This document shows positions 26,841 through 36,400 of a DNA stretch of 64,000 nucleotides, piece after piece. Where the stretch lies: assembly GCA_003220495.1 (NCBI GenBank), contig QHSP01000033.1:46106-110105 (forward strand), in the 5' to 3' direction. A model generated the notes under the pieces. It saw nothing but the letters and a program-made list of their open reading frames with translations, made no database searches and was not told the DNA's origin. Source of the DNA: Candidatus Rokuibacteriota bacterium (lineage in GTDB: Bacteria > Methylomirabilota > Methylomirabilia > Rokubacteriales > CSP1-6). Made by a program: the position numbers and the translations under genes. Position 1 is the stretch's first letter. The number at the start of each line of letters is the position of its first letter.

Positions 26841-27972
26841 AAGGATCCGCGGCATCCCGGAGTCCATCGCCCAGGAAGTTGAAGGCCATCACCGCGATGA
26901 TCACCGGTACCGCCGGGATCATCAGCCACGGCGAGATCGCGACGGTCTGGACGTTCTGGGCCTGCTGCAGCAGGACGCCCCAGCTGATCGCGGGCGGCCG
27001 CAGGCCGAGGCCCAGGAAGCTCAGCGCGGTCTCGCTGATGATCATCGCCGGCAGCGCCAGGGTCGTGGCCGCGATGATGTGGCTCATGAACGACGGCACC
27101 ATGTGCACGAAGATGGTTCGCATCTGGCTACAACCGACGAGGCGGGCGGACACCACGAAGTCTTCCTCTCGGAGAGCTAGAAACCGGCCGCGAATCACCC
27201 GCGCCAGCTCCGTCCATCCCAGCAGCGAGATGATGACGGTGATCGCGAAGTAGACCTGCACGATCGACCAGTCGCGCGGCAACGCCGCCGCCAGGCCCAT
27301 CCACAACGGGATCGTCGGAATGGACCGGAGGATCTCGATGATCCGCTGGATCACGGTGTCGGTGACGCCGCCGTAGAAGCCGGACAGCCCACCCAGGACG
27401 ACACCGAGGACGAGGCTCGCGGTGACGCCCAGCAGGCCGATCGTGAGCGAGATGCGCGTGCCGTACATCAGCCGGGACCACAGATCGCGCCCCTGCACGT
27501 CGGTGCCCAGGAGGAAGATCGTTCCGGCGGCGTCCCGCGCCGGGTCGACGCCGATCAGGTGGCGTGACATCGGAATCAGGCCGAGGAACCGATACTCGAA
27601 GCCCTGAGCGAAGAATCGCACCGGGATCTTCTGGCGGGGATCGGCCTGGTAGACGCGCTTGAAGGTCTTCGGGTCGCGGGCGCCCTTGAGACCGTAGACG
27701 TGCGGACGAAACCGCCCGTCGTCGAACCAGTGGATCGGCTGCGGCGGCATCAGGGAGCGCTGGGCCTCGGACGCGTTGGGATCGGAGTACGCGAGGAATT
27801 CCGCGCCCAGCACGGCCAGGTAGAACCCGGCGACGACGACGGCGCTGGCCACGGCCACGCGGTGCTTCCGGAACCGCCACCACATGAGCTGCCACTGCGA
27901 GGCGACGAAGATGCGCTGCTGGTCCGTCGTCGACACGCTCGGCACGCGGCCGGCGTCGGCGGCGAGCGCCAT
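26830..27972 (-). CDS. Peptide-type ABC transporter permease (DppC/OppC-like)
   Basis: A 380-residue inner-membrane permease. After an N-terminal cytoplasmic stretch and the first membrane segment (AVASAVVVAGFYLAVLGAEF) comes a large periplasmic loop of about 90 residues, then five more segments. GTDVQGRDLWSRLMYGTRISL near 158-178 is a DppC hallmark, and SARLVGCSQMRTIFVHMVPS holds the EAA-like ATPase-contact loop. [15 protein letters not shown] at the C-terminus is also standard. The long first loop is typical of the OppC subgroup that handles larger substrates. One-base overlap with the upstream B-type permease gene. Confidence 0.9.
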   Translation of the reverse strand: MALAADAGRVPSVSTTDQQRIFVASQWQLMWWRFRKHRVAVASAVVVAGFYLAVLGAEFLAYSDPNASEAQRSLMPPQPIHWFDDGRFRPHVYGLKGARDPKTFKRVYQADPRQKIPVRFFAQGFEYRFLGLIPMSRHLIGVDPARDAAGTIFLLGTDVQGRDLWSRLMYGTRISLTIGLLGVTASLVLGVVLGGLSGFYGGVTDTVIQRIIEILRSIPTIPLWMGLAAALPRDWSIVQVYFAITVIISLLGWTELARVIRGRFLALREEDFVVSARLVGCSQMRTIFVHMVPSFMSHIIAATTLALPAMIISETALSFLGLGLRPPAISWGVLLQQAQNVQTVAISPWLMIPAVPVIIAVMAFNFLGDGLRDAADPYGR

Positions 27973-28961
27973 CAGGTGTCCTCGAGCCGGATGCGCGGAT
28001 CGATCCAGACGAGCACGATGTCCGAGATCAGCGTGCCGATCACCGTCATGATCCCCAGCAGGAGCACGATGGTTCCGGCGAGGAACATATCCTGGGAGAT
28101 GAGCGCTTTGAGCAACAGCGGGCCGACGGTTGGCAATCCGAGGACCAGGGAGACGATGATGCTGCCCGAGACGATGTACGGCAACGTGTAGCCGATCGTG
28201 CTCGCGAACGGGTTGAGCGCCATCCGGACCGGGTACTTCACGATCACCCGCGGTTCGGAGAGCCCCTTCGAGCGCGCGGTCACCACGTAGGGCTTGCGCA
28301 GCTCATCGAGCAGATTGGCGCGCATGATCCGGATCTGCTGCGCGGTCCCGGCCAGCCCCAGGATCAGCGCGGGAATCGGCAGGTGCTTGAGCAGATCCCA
28401 GACGCGCGCGAGGCTCCACGGGGCGTCCTGGAGCTCCGGGGAGAAGAGGCCGCCGATGTGGGCATTGAACAAGGTGAAGCCGAGATAGAGGAGCACGAGC
28501 GCGAGCAGGAAATTGGGGACGGCGAGACCGATGAAGCCGACGAACGTTGCGGCATAGTCACCGATCGAGTACTGGCGCACCGCGGAGTAGATGCCGATCG
28601 GCAGCGCCAGCACCCACGTGAGGAGCAACGCGGACACGGCGACCACCACCGTCAGCCACAGCCGCTCGCCGATCACCTCGGTGACGGGCCGCCGCCACTC
28701 CATCGAGAAGCCGAAGTTGCCCTCCGCGATCTGCTTCATCCACTTCCAGTACTGGACGTAGATCGGCTGACCGAGACCGTACTGGATCCGGAGGTTCTGG
28801 GCCTCCTCGTCGGTGACCACGCTGCCCATCGACGCCATCTGCGCGATATAGGAGGAGACGTAGTCGCCGGGCGGCAGCTGGATGATCACGAAGGCGAGCA
28901 TGGAGATCGCCCAGACGGTGAAGATCGCGAGGAGGGCGCGGCGGCCGATGTACGCCAGCAT
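27972..28961 (-). CDS. Peptide-type ABC transporter permease (DppB/OppB-like)
   Basis: A 329-residue permease with the expected N-terminal MLAYIGRRALLAIFTVW, a long periplasmic loop (PPGDYVSSYIAQM onward), and six membrane segments. TARSKGLSEPRVIVKYPVRMA near 230-250 is the ATPase-contact loop. The ATG at 28961 is chosen over an upstream TTG because it starts exactly at the family's N-terminus; no strong Shine-Dalgarno is seen. A perfect 16-bp hairpin separates it from the upstream binding-protein gene, while all downstream genes overlap or nearly touch. Confidence 0.88.
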   Translation of the reverse strand: MLAYIGRRALLAIFTVWAISMLAFVIIQLPPGDYVSSYIAQMASMGSVVTDEEAQNLRIQYGLGQPIYVQYWKWMKQIAEGNFGFSMEWRRPVTEVIGERLWLTVVVAVSALLLTWVLALPIGIYSAVRQYSIGDYAATFVGFIGLAVPNFLLALVLLYLGFTLFNAHIGGLFSPELQDAPWSLARVWDLLKHLPIPALILGLAGTAQQIRIMRANLLDELRKPYVVTARSKGLSEPRVIVKYPVRMALNPFASTIGYTLPYIVSGSIIVSLVLGLPTVGPLLLKALISQDMFLAGTIVLLLGIMTVIGTLISDIVLVWIDPRIRLEDT

Positions 28962-28982
28962 GGGAGGAGCTCTCGTCAAGCG

Positions 28983-29019
28983 GCCCGGCTCACCGCCGGA
29001 TTGCGGCGGTGAGCCGGGC
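28983..29019 (-). terminator. Intercistronic 16-bp hairpin between binding-protein and permease genes
   Basis: Bases 28983-28998 are perfectly complementary to 29004-29019, with a 5-base loop (GATTG). It sits 11 bases after the binding-protein stop and 21 bases before the permease start. It has no T-run. Such hairpins commonly let the binding protein be made in excess over membrane subunits, through partial termination or by protecting the upstream mRNA. Confidence 0.6.
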
Positions 29020-29030
29020 GCTCTGGGAGA

Positions 29031-31061
29031 CTAGTTCTTCCAGTAGAAGGTGATCGGCCGCGAGATCCCCGGCGTCTTGCCGTCCGGGCTGTTGTACTGC
29101 CGGGACGGGATGTTGCCCATGTTCGTCTTGACCACCCGCACGCCCATGGAGGCGGGGCCCATGCCGATCACGCCGATGATGTAGACCTCCTCGGCCGCGA
29201 TCCGCCAGATGTCTTTGCCCAGCTGGATCCGCTCCTTCTCGGGCACGCCGAAAGCCTTCTTCCACTTGTCCATCAGCTCGCGCATCTTCGGCTCCGGCTC
29301 CTTGCCCTGAGCGCCCGCCGAGTGGAACCACTTGACGTACAGCGGCCCGGAGGTGGCGACGGCGGCGAGCTCGAAGGGGAAGACGTGCAGCGGGAAGGTG
29401 AAGAGGTGCTCGCTGCCGTCGTTGTTCCACGCGCCGAGCTGCTGCTCGTTCGCAGCGGTTCGCTTGAGCGCGAGGCTCCGCTCGACCTCCTGCACGACGA
29501 GGTCGATGCCGATCCTCTTCCACTGCTCGCGGATCATCTCGGCGATCTGCGTGAACTGGACGAACTGACCGCCCAGGGTCATGATCTCGATGCGCAGCCG
29601 GCCCTTGCCGTCGCTGCGCAGCCGGAAGCCCTCGGCGTCCTTCTTGCCGAGCCCGATCTTGTCCAGCATCTCGTTGGCCTTCTTCACGTCGAGCGTGGCC
29701 CACAGCTTCCGGTACTGCGGGCCGGGGTTGTACTTGTTGCCGTCCGCGGGCACCACGGAGCTCGGCGTGCCCGTGCCGAGCCAGAACGTCTCGTTGATCT
29801 GATCGCGGTCGATCCCGAGTGCCAGTGCCCTGCGGAAATCGGCCGTGCTGAACCACTTGGCGATCTCCGAGTCGGCGTCGTAGTTCAGGTTGAACTTGAT
29901 GATCATGTCGCCGCCGTAGTCGCCGGGATCGAGATAGACCTTGTAGTTGCCCCTGGCCTGATTCTCGATGAACACGGGCAGCTTGCCGAGGTCGAGATGG
30001 CGCTGCTGGAAGTCGTACTCGCCCGCGACCGCGCGCAGGTTCAGGACCTCGAGGTTCTCGGCCAGAGTCAGCACGACCCGGTCGATGTAGGGCAGCTGGT
30101 TGCCCGCGGTGTCCACGAAGACGCTGTACGGGTTCCGCTCGAGCGTCCACGTCGCGGTGTTGATCGGCGTCACGGTCTTCCACGGCGAGAGCACGGGCAG
30201 CTCCGGATTGAGCGCCCAGTCGTTCTTGAACAGGAACATGCGCACCCAGCTGTCGAACTTCGCGTCCTTCGTTTTCTTGTCGAGCTCGGCCTGTCCTACA
30301 TACTTGGGATGAAATTGCTTCAGATAGTGGGCCGGCGCGAAGCCGCCCATGCCGCGGTAGGCGAACCCCTGGCCGGCCAGATCGGTCGAGCCGGCCAGCA
30401 CGTCGGGCAGCATGAAGTACGGCTCGGGGAACTTGAACCGGACCGTGTTCGTGTCGACCTTCTCGATAACGCCCTGCTTGCCGTTGATGGCCATCGTCGC
30501 CGAGGGCGTCGGGACGAGGTCCTTGTTGCGGTAGATGTCCTCGAACCAGAACACGAAGTCGTCGGCGGTGAACGGCTTGCCGTCGCTCCACTTCATCCCG
30601 CGGCGCAGGTGCACGAGCCACGCGCGCCCGCCGTCCTGCATCTCGAGACCCCGGGCGATGTTCGGCATGACTTTGTCGCCCGTGTAATCCCAGAACATCA
30701 GGTGGTCCGGACCCTGGCAGCAGCGGAAGCCGTTCCAGAAGTCGGCCGGGCCCGTGAAGCCCCCGCGCCACGTCCCGCCGTACTTGCCGACCTCGTTCAG
30801 CGGCTTGATCACCAGCGGGTCCTGGCCGATGCGCTCGGCCACCGGCGGCAGCTTGCCCGCTCGGACCAGCTCCGCGAGCTGCGGCGCCTCCTTGAACGTC
30901 TTGGGAAGCTTCGCGGCGTCCGTCACGACTTCCGGCCCTTCCAATTTCCCGATCAAGCTCTTGCCGGCGTTCTGTGCGATCGCCGCAGCGGCGACGACAC
31001 AGGTGAGCGCCCCCACCGCGAGGGCGATCGTCAGCTTCGTTCGGAAGGTACGGGTCTGCAT
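29031..31061 (-). CDS. ABC transporter substrate-binding protein, peptide/nickel (family 5) type
   Basis: A 676-residue periplasmic binding protein, longer than the usual 520-560. A Sec signal (TRTFRTKLTIALAVGALTC...AIAQ) is followed by a family-5 domain: LVHLRRGMKWSDGKPFTADD near 140-160 is diagnostic, with the ADFRRALALGIDRDQI stretch near 395. The size and the PLNEVGKYGGTWRGG N-terminal element match the subgroup of large family-5 proteins. It heads the peptide-type operon. The ATG at 31061 has AAAGGGGA about eight bases upstream; longer in-frame starts run through the upstream repeat and are rejected. Confidence 0.9.
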   Translation of the reverse strand: MQTRTFRTKLTIALAVGALTCVVAAAAIAQNAGKSLIGKLEGPEVVTDAAKLPKTFKEAPQLAELVRAGKLPPVAERIGQDPLVIKPLNEVGKYGGTWRGGFTGPADFWNGFRCCQGPDHLMFWDYTGDKVMPNIARGLEMQDGGRAWLVHLRRGMKWSDGKPFTADDFVFWFEDIYRNKDLVPTPSATMAINGKQGVIEKVDTNTVRFKFPEPYFMLPDVLAGSTDLAGQGFAYRGMGGFAPAHYLKQFHPKYVGQAELDKKTKDAKFDSWVRMFLFKNDWALNPELPVLSPWKTVTPINTATWTLERNPYSVFVDTAGNQLPYIDRVVLTLAENLEVLNLRAVAGEYDFQQRHLDLGKLPVFIENQARGNYKVYLDPGDYGGDMIIKFNLNYDADSEIAKWFSTADFRRALALGIDRDQINETFWLGTGTPSSVVPADGNKYNPGPQYRKLWATLDVKKANEMLDKIGLGKKDAEGFRLRSDGKGRLRIEIMTLGGQFVQFTQIAEMIREQWKRIGIDLVVQEVERSLALKRTAANEQQLGAWNNDGSEHLFTFPLHVFPFELAAVATSGPLYVKWFHSAGAQGKEPEPKMRELMDKWKKAFGVPEKERIQLGKDIWRIAAEEVYIIGVIGMGPASMGVRVVKTNMGNIPSRQYNSPDGKTPGISRPITFYWKN

Positions 31062-31134
31062 AGGAGTCCCCTTTCCCGCGTGCGCATCTCGAATCAGGCT
31101 CAGGCGTTCCGACGAGCCCGCCGCGGCCGCGCCG

Positions 31135-31163
31135 ATTATGGTGATATTCCCGTAGCAAGTCCA
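31135..31163 (-). promoter_or_regulatory. Predicted promoter for the peptide-transport operon
   Basis: Reading the minus strand, TGGACT (31163-31158, four of six) is followed by a 17-base spacer and CATAAT (31140-31135, five of six). It lies 74 bases before the binding-protein start and beside the tandem hairpin repeat. Confidence 0.45.
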
Positions 31164-31187
31164 GCCCGCCCGATCTGTGCCATCATC

Positions 31188-31313
31188 GTTTATAAGCGCG
31201 CCTCGGTCGGCGGGGCCCCAGCCCCGCGACGACCTGCAGCGCGCACCACGTGGTTTATAAGCGCGCCTCGGTCGGCGGGGCCCCAGCCCCGCGACGACCT
31301 GCAGCGCGCACCA
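31188..31313. repeat. Tandem pair of hairpin repeats (65-bp period), locus 1
   Basis: Two nearly identical units start at GTTTATAAGCGCGCC (31188) and again at 31253. Each contains GCGCGC, then GGTCG and GCGGGGC, the loop CCCA, then GCCCCGC, CGACC and GCGCGC, so each can fold into one long hairpin. The pair fills the divergent region between the peptide-transport operon and the hydrolase gene at 31322. A related pair is at 50491-50610 and a possible half unit at 41014. No coding role is seen here. Confidence 0.85.
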
Positions 31314-31321
31314 GGAGGGAT

Positions 31322-32098
31322 ATGGAGCAACCACGATTGGCCGTACGCCGGCGCGGGAGCGGACCGGACGTCGTGCTGTTTCATGGGGGCATGGGGTCCT
31401 GGCGGCACTGGACTCGGAACATCGAGACGCTCGCGGCCCGCTTCACCGTGCATGCGCTCGACCATCCGTCCTACGGCGACTCGGCACCCGTTCCCCGCGA
31501 CACGACCGGCGCGGCCTATCTGGACCTCGTGCATCGCCTCTTCGTCGAGATGTTCCCGGGCGACGCGCCGCTCCGTCTGGCGGGATTCTCGTTCGGCGGG
31601 GCGATCGCCACGAGCCTGGCGCGGCGGCTCGCGCCGAGAGTGACGCATCTCTGCCTGGTCTCGCCCGGCGGCTTCCCGTCGCGCCGATTCGGTGACCGGC
31701 CGATCCGGAGCTACAAGGAGGCTGGGGACGACGAGCGGCTCTTCCGCGAGATCTGCCGCCACAACCTGCTCGTGAACATGCTCAGCGACCCGGCGAGCGT
31801 CACCGAAGAGGCGATCGACATCCAGGCCGACGGTGTCCGTCGTGCGCGCTTCGACAGCCGCAAGGTGAGCGGCGGCGGCACGCTCCTGGGAGACCTCGCT
31901 CAGCTGACGTGTCGCATTCGACTGCTCTGGGGCGAGCGGGACGATTCCGCGTTCCGTCCCGCGAAGCTCCTGATCGGCGAGATCCGCTCGGCCGTCGGCA
32001 CGCTCGACGTCCACCGGATCCCCGCGGCCGGCCACTGGTCGGCGTACGAGAACTCGGCGGAGGTCAATCGCCGCATGCTGGAGTTCTTCTCGAGCTAG
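31322..32098 (+). CDS. Alpha/beta hydrolase
   Basis: A 258-residue alpha/beta-hydrolase-fold protein. The oxyanion loop is HGGMGSWRHW (21-30), the nucleophile S90 sits in the elbow GFSFGG (88-93), the acid is an aspartate in WGERDD near 208 and the base is the histidine in AAGHWS near 234. Resemblance is to small esterases and C-C hydrolases of the meta-cleavage type, but the substrate is open. The Shine-Dalgarno AGGAGGG directly follows the tandem repeat, so the repeat forms most of the gene's upstream region. It converges with the flavoprotein gene, with four bases between the stops. Confidence 0.85.
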   Translation: MEQPRLAVRRRGSGPDVVLFHGGMGSWRHWTRNIETLAARFTVHALDHPSYGDSAPVPRDTTGAAYLDLVHRLFVEMFPGDAPLRLAGFSFGGAIATSLARRLAPRVTHLCLVSPGGFPSRRFGDRPIRSYKEAGDDERLFREICRHNLLVNMLSDPASVTEEAIDIQADGVRRARFDSRKVSGGGTLLGDLAQLTCRIRLLWGERDDSAFRPAKLLIGEIRSAVGTLDVHRIPAAGHWSAYENSAEVNRRMLEFFSS

Positions 32099-32102
32099 CC
32101 GG

Positions 32103-33356
32103 CTACACCCGGGCGCCCGCCAAGGCGCGCAGGTCGACGCTCTCGTCGGCCAGCTTCGCCGGATCGATCGCCGCGCGAGCACGCACCATGTCGACGGCCG
32201 CCTTCAGCTCGCTGTCGCCCTTGGCATCCTCGGGATCGCCGCCGCGATCGAGGCCGACTGCGGCGCGGACGATGCCGTCCTTCAGATAGAAGCCGAGGAA
32301 CTTGCGGCTCCCCGGCCGACCGCGGAAGACGATCCGGTCCCAGCTCGTGGCGAAGCCGACGTACTCGATCACGTGCTCGTACTGATCCGACCAGAAGGTG
32401 TGGACGTAGTCGTAGGGCTGGGTCCCGCCCAGCAGCGAGCGGGCCGCGGCGCGCCCCTGCTGGTAGCCGTTGTTCCAGTGCTCCACGCGCAGGCGGCCGA
32501 AGATCGGGTGCAGGTGGTTGGTCACGTCGCCCGCCGCGAGCACGTCGGGCAGCGACGTCCCGCAACGCTCGTCGACGAGCACGCCGTTGTCGACCCGCGC
32601 GCCGGCCGCCGCCACGAGCTCGGTGTTGGGCACGATCCCGATCCCCGCGACCACGAAATCACACTCGAAGACCCGGTTCTTCGTGGTTCGCACCCGCTCG
32701 ACTCGACCCGAGCCCTCGAGCGCGGCGACCGAATCCTCGGTGATCAGCTCGACGCCCTTGTCGCGATGGATGTCGGCGAGCACCTGGCCGACCTCGTCGC
32801 CGACGATGCGGGCCAGCGGCACACGAGCGCCCTCGATGGCCACCACCTCGATCCCGAGCTGGCGCAACGACGCCGACACCTCCGAGCCGATGAAGCCGAA
32901 TCCCATCACCACCGCGCGGCGTCCGCGCGCGACGGCGGCGCGGATGCGATCGCAATCCTCGACGGTGCGCAGCTGGAAGACGCCGGCGAGATTCGCGCCC
33001 GGTACGGACAGGGTCCGATTGCGCCCGCCCGTGGCGACCAGCAGCCGATCGTAGGCGACGCGCCGGCCGCCCTCGAGCTCGACGAGCTTCTGCCCCGCGT
33101 CGATCTTTGTCGCCCGCACGCCGAGCTCGAGCCCGATGCGCTGCTCGGCGTAGTAGCTCGCGGGCCTGACCAGCTGATCCTCGAAGCGGTCCTGCCCGCG
33201 CAGGTAGCCCTTCGAGAGCGGCGGCCGGTTGTAGGGCGGCTGGGCTTCGGCACCGACCAGCACGATGTCGCCGTCGAACCCGTCTTCGCGAAGGGTCACC
33301 GCTGCCGTGCCGCCGGCTAGCGACGCGCCTACGATCACGATCGGTGGTCGTTTCAT
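32103..33356 (-). CDS. FAD-dependent NAD(P)H oxidoreductase (ferredoxin/rubredoxin reductase-like)
   Basis: A 417-residue two-dinucleotide-binding-domain flavoprotein. The FAD motif VIVGASLAGGTAA is at 7-19, YNRPPLSKGYL near 42-52 is typical of ferredoxin reductases of aromatic dioxygenase systems, the NAD(P) motif VVMGFGFIGSEV is near 149-160, and LPDVLAAGDV near 268-277 closes the FAD site. The C-terminal domain of about 90 residues fits the reductase dimerisation domain. It would pass electrons from NAD(P)H to a ferredoxin or cytochrome P450; no such partner gene is adjacent. Confidence 0.88.
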   Translation of the reverse strand: MKRPPIVIVGASLAGGTAAVTLREDGFDGDIVLVGAEAQPPYNRPPLSKGYLRGQDRFEDQLVRPASYYAEQRIGLELGVRATKIDAGQKLVELEGGRRVAYDRLLVATGGRNRTLSVPGANLAGVFQLRTVEDCDRIRAAVARGRRAVVMGFGFIGSEVSASLRQLGIEVVAIEGARVPLARIVGDEVGQVLADIHRDKGVELITEDSVAALEGSGRVERVRTTKNRVFECDFVVAGIGIVPNTELVAAAGARVDNGVLVDERCGTSLPDVLAAGDVTNHLHPIFGRLRVEHWNNGYQQGRAAARSLLGGTQPYDYVHTFWSDQYEHVIEYVGFATSWDRIVFRGRPGSRKFLGFYLKDGIVRAAVGLDRGGDPEDAKGDSELKAAVDMVRARAAIDPAKLADESVDLRALAGARV

Positions 33357-33467
33357 GTCGTCACTCCTTGACCGATAGAGCGCCCGACGGGCCCACGGGT
33401 GACGCCGCCGTCGACTCCCGACTACTCGATGCTGGAGATGTTCGCGATGAAATGAGCGGGCCGACGG

Positions 33468-36400
33468 TCAGTCGTCGACACCGCCGGAGATTCCGCGGGC
33501 GGGCGTGCGGCGCCACGCGCGGCGCAGCCGGTGCCGCCAGGCGCGCCGCTCGCCTTGCCGCACGAGCCGGCGCCACGGCGCCAGGGACGGTCCGGACACC
33601 TGGAGCGCACGGGCCGCGTCCTCGAAGAGCGAGTAGGCGACCGGCGTCACCAGCAGAGTCAGCAGCAGACAGAGCGTCTGGCCGCCGATGACCACGACGG
33701 CGATGGCGCGCCGCTCCTCGGAGCCCGGCCCGGTGCCCACCCACAAGGGCAGCATACCGGCGACCAGCGCCAAGGTCGTCATCAGGATGGGCCGGAGCCG
33801 ATCGCGATTGCCCTGCATGATGGCGGCGTCGCGGTCCATGCCGTGCGCCCGGAGCGCGTTCATGTGGTCGATCTGCAAGATGGCGTTCTTCTTGACGACG
33901 CCGAACAGGACCAGGATGCCGAGCGCGGAATAAAGGTTGAGCGTATTGCCCGTGTAGTAGAGCGAGAACAGCGCGAACGGCACCGAGAGCGGCAAGGAGA
34001 GCAAGATGGTCAGCGGATGGATCAGGCTCTCGAACTGTGAGGCCAGGATCATGTACATGAAGATGACGGAGAGAAGGAAGACCCACAGGAACTCGGTGAA
34101 GGTCTTCTCCATCTCCTTCGCCTTGCCGGTGACGAACGTCTGGTAGGCCGACGGCAGGCTCATGTCCGCGACCGCCTTCTTGAGCAGGCCGATGCGGTCG
34201 GCCTGACCGTAGCCCGGCGCGATGCCAGCCCGTAGCCGCGTCTCCCGCTGGCGGTCCGTGCGATCGATGCGCGAGGCGGTAGACGCCGGCTCGATCTTGA
34301 CGACGTTGTCGAGCCGGACCAGCCCGCCCCCTGGCGCCAGGTTGACCTGCGCGGGCGAGCCCGTCGCCGGGTTGGTCGACGTCGTGTCGCGCGAGACGTA
34401 GAGGCGCTGGATGGTGCTCAGGTTGCCGCGGAACTGGGGCATCAGGCGGATCTGCACGTCGTAGTCGTCGTTGACGACGGGGTCGTGGAAGCGCGAGACC
34501 TGGTCGTCCCCGCCCACCATGAGCCGCAACGCCGTCGCGATCTGCTGGGTGTCCACTCTGAGGTCGGCCGCCCGCTGCCGGTCGATCGCGACGCGAAGCT
34601 CGGGCTTGTCGAGGCGCAAGGTGGTGTCGATGTCGACGATGCCGCCGATTTCCCGGGCCTTCAGCTTCAGAGTCTCACCGTACTCGGAGAGCTTCTCGAG
34701 CTCGGGCCCGCGCAGCGCCAGGTCGATGTCGAAAGTGCCGCCGCCGATGTTGAAGCCGGCGATGTTGCGGACCTGCGTGCGCATGTCGGTGAACTTGCGG
34801 AAGCGCTGTCGCAGCGCCATCATCACCTCGCGCTGCGAGTAGTTGCCCCGGAACGCGTCCAGCGGCCGGCCGCTGATCAGCCCTTTCCAGAGCCGCCCGG
34901 GCGTCAGCGTGCGCTCCTCGTGCGAGACCGTGCGCACGTACATGTAGCCCTGGTTCACCTTGCCCAGGAAGCTGCCGCCGCCCGACGCCAAGGTGAGCGC
35001 GACGCCCTTCGTCTCGCGCGCCTCCCTCGCGAGCGCCTGCATGCCCTCGTCCATCGCGGCGAGGCTCATCTTCTCGGGACCGAACACGAGCACCTCGAAC
35101 TCCGACTCGTCGACGTCGCTCGGAATGTACTCCTGCTTCACCTGTCGATAGATCGGCACTGCGGAGACCAGGGTCGCCACGCTGATGACCACGATGACCC
35201 AGCGATGCCGCATCGACCACGCGAGGCTCCAGGCGTACGCGCGATCGATCCAGGCGTAGAAACCACCGCGCGAGCCGGCGTGCGCGCCCTCGGCGTGGCC
35301 GCTCGCGGCATCCTCCGCCCGCAGCAGGCGGGCGCACATCATCGGGGTCAGCGAGAACGACACCAGCAGGCTCACCAGCACCGACACCGCGGCGGTGAGG
35401 CCGAACTGATACAGGAACCGCCCGGAGATCGAGGACATGAACGAGACCGGCACGAAGATGACGACGAGCGAGAACGTCGTCGCCATGACCGCGAGCCCGA
35501 TGTCGGCGGTCGCCTCGCGCGCGGCCTCGAATGGCCGCATCTTCTTCTCTTCCACGAAGCGGAAGACGTTCTCGAGCACGACGATCGCGTCGTCGATCAC
35601 GATGCCGACCATCAACACCAGGGCCAGCATCGTCACGCTGTTCAGGGTGAAGTTGAGCGCCCACATCATCCCGAACGCCGAGACCACCGAGGTCGGGATG
35701 GCCACCGCGGCGATGAACGTCGACCGCCACGAGCGCATGAACGCGAGCACCACCAGGGAAGCCAGGATCGAGCCGAGCACCAGGTGCAGATTGATCTCGT
35801 GCAGGGCCGCGTAGATGTAACGCGACTGGTCGCGGATCACCTCGAGCTTGACGTCGGGCGGGACCTGATCGCGCAGGCGCGCGAGCTTGCCCTTCACGCC
35901 CTCGATGACCGCCACCGTGTTCTCGCCCGACTGCCGGCGGACTTCCATGATGACGGTGGGCACGCCGTTGAGCCGGGCGGCCGAGCGCTGCTCCTTGGTC
36001 CCGTCCTCGGCGTAGCCGATGTCGCGCACGCGCACCGGCACGCCGCTGAGCGTGGCCACCACCAGATCGTTGAACGATCGCGGCTCCGCGATGCGGCCCA
36101 TCGTCCGAAGCGACGCCTCGTTGAGCCCGGCCGTCACGTTGCCTCCGGGCAGATCGGCGTTCTGGCGGATGACAGCGTCGCGCACGTTCGTGATCGGGAT
36201 CTGATAGGCGGCCAGCCGGTCGGGATCGATCCAGACGTTCACGGAGCGGAGCAGGCCGCCGACGATCCGGACCTCGCCGACGCCGGTCGAACGCTCCAGC
36301 TGCGGACGCACGATCTTGTCGGCGATCTCGGTCAACTCGCGGAGCGATCGGTCGCTGGACAGCGCGATCGTGACGACCGGCGCCTGATCGTTGTCGAACT

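Noticed and set aside
31188..31313. Tandem repeats as a CRISPR array
   Set aside because: Only two units, no unique spacers and no cas genes; each unit is a self-complementary hairpin.
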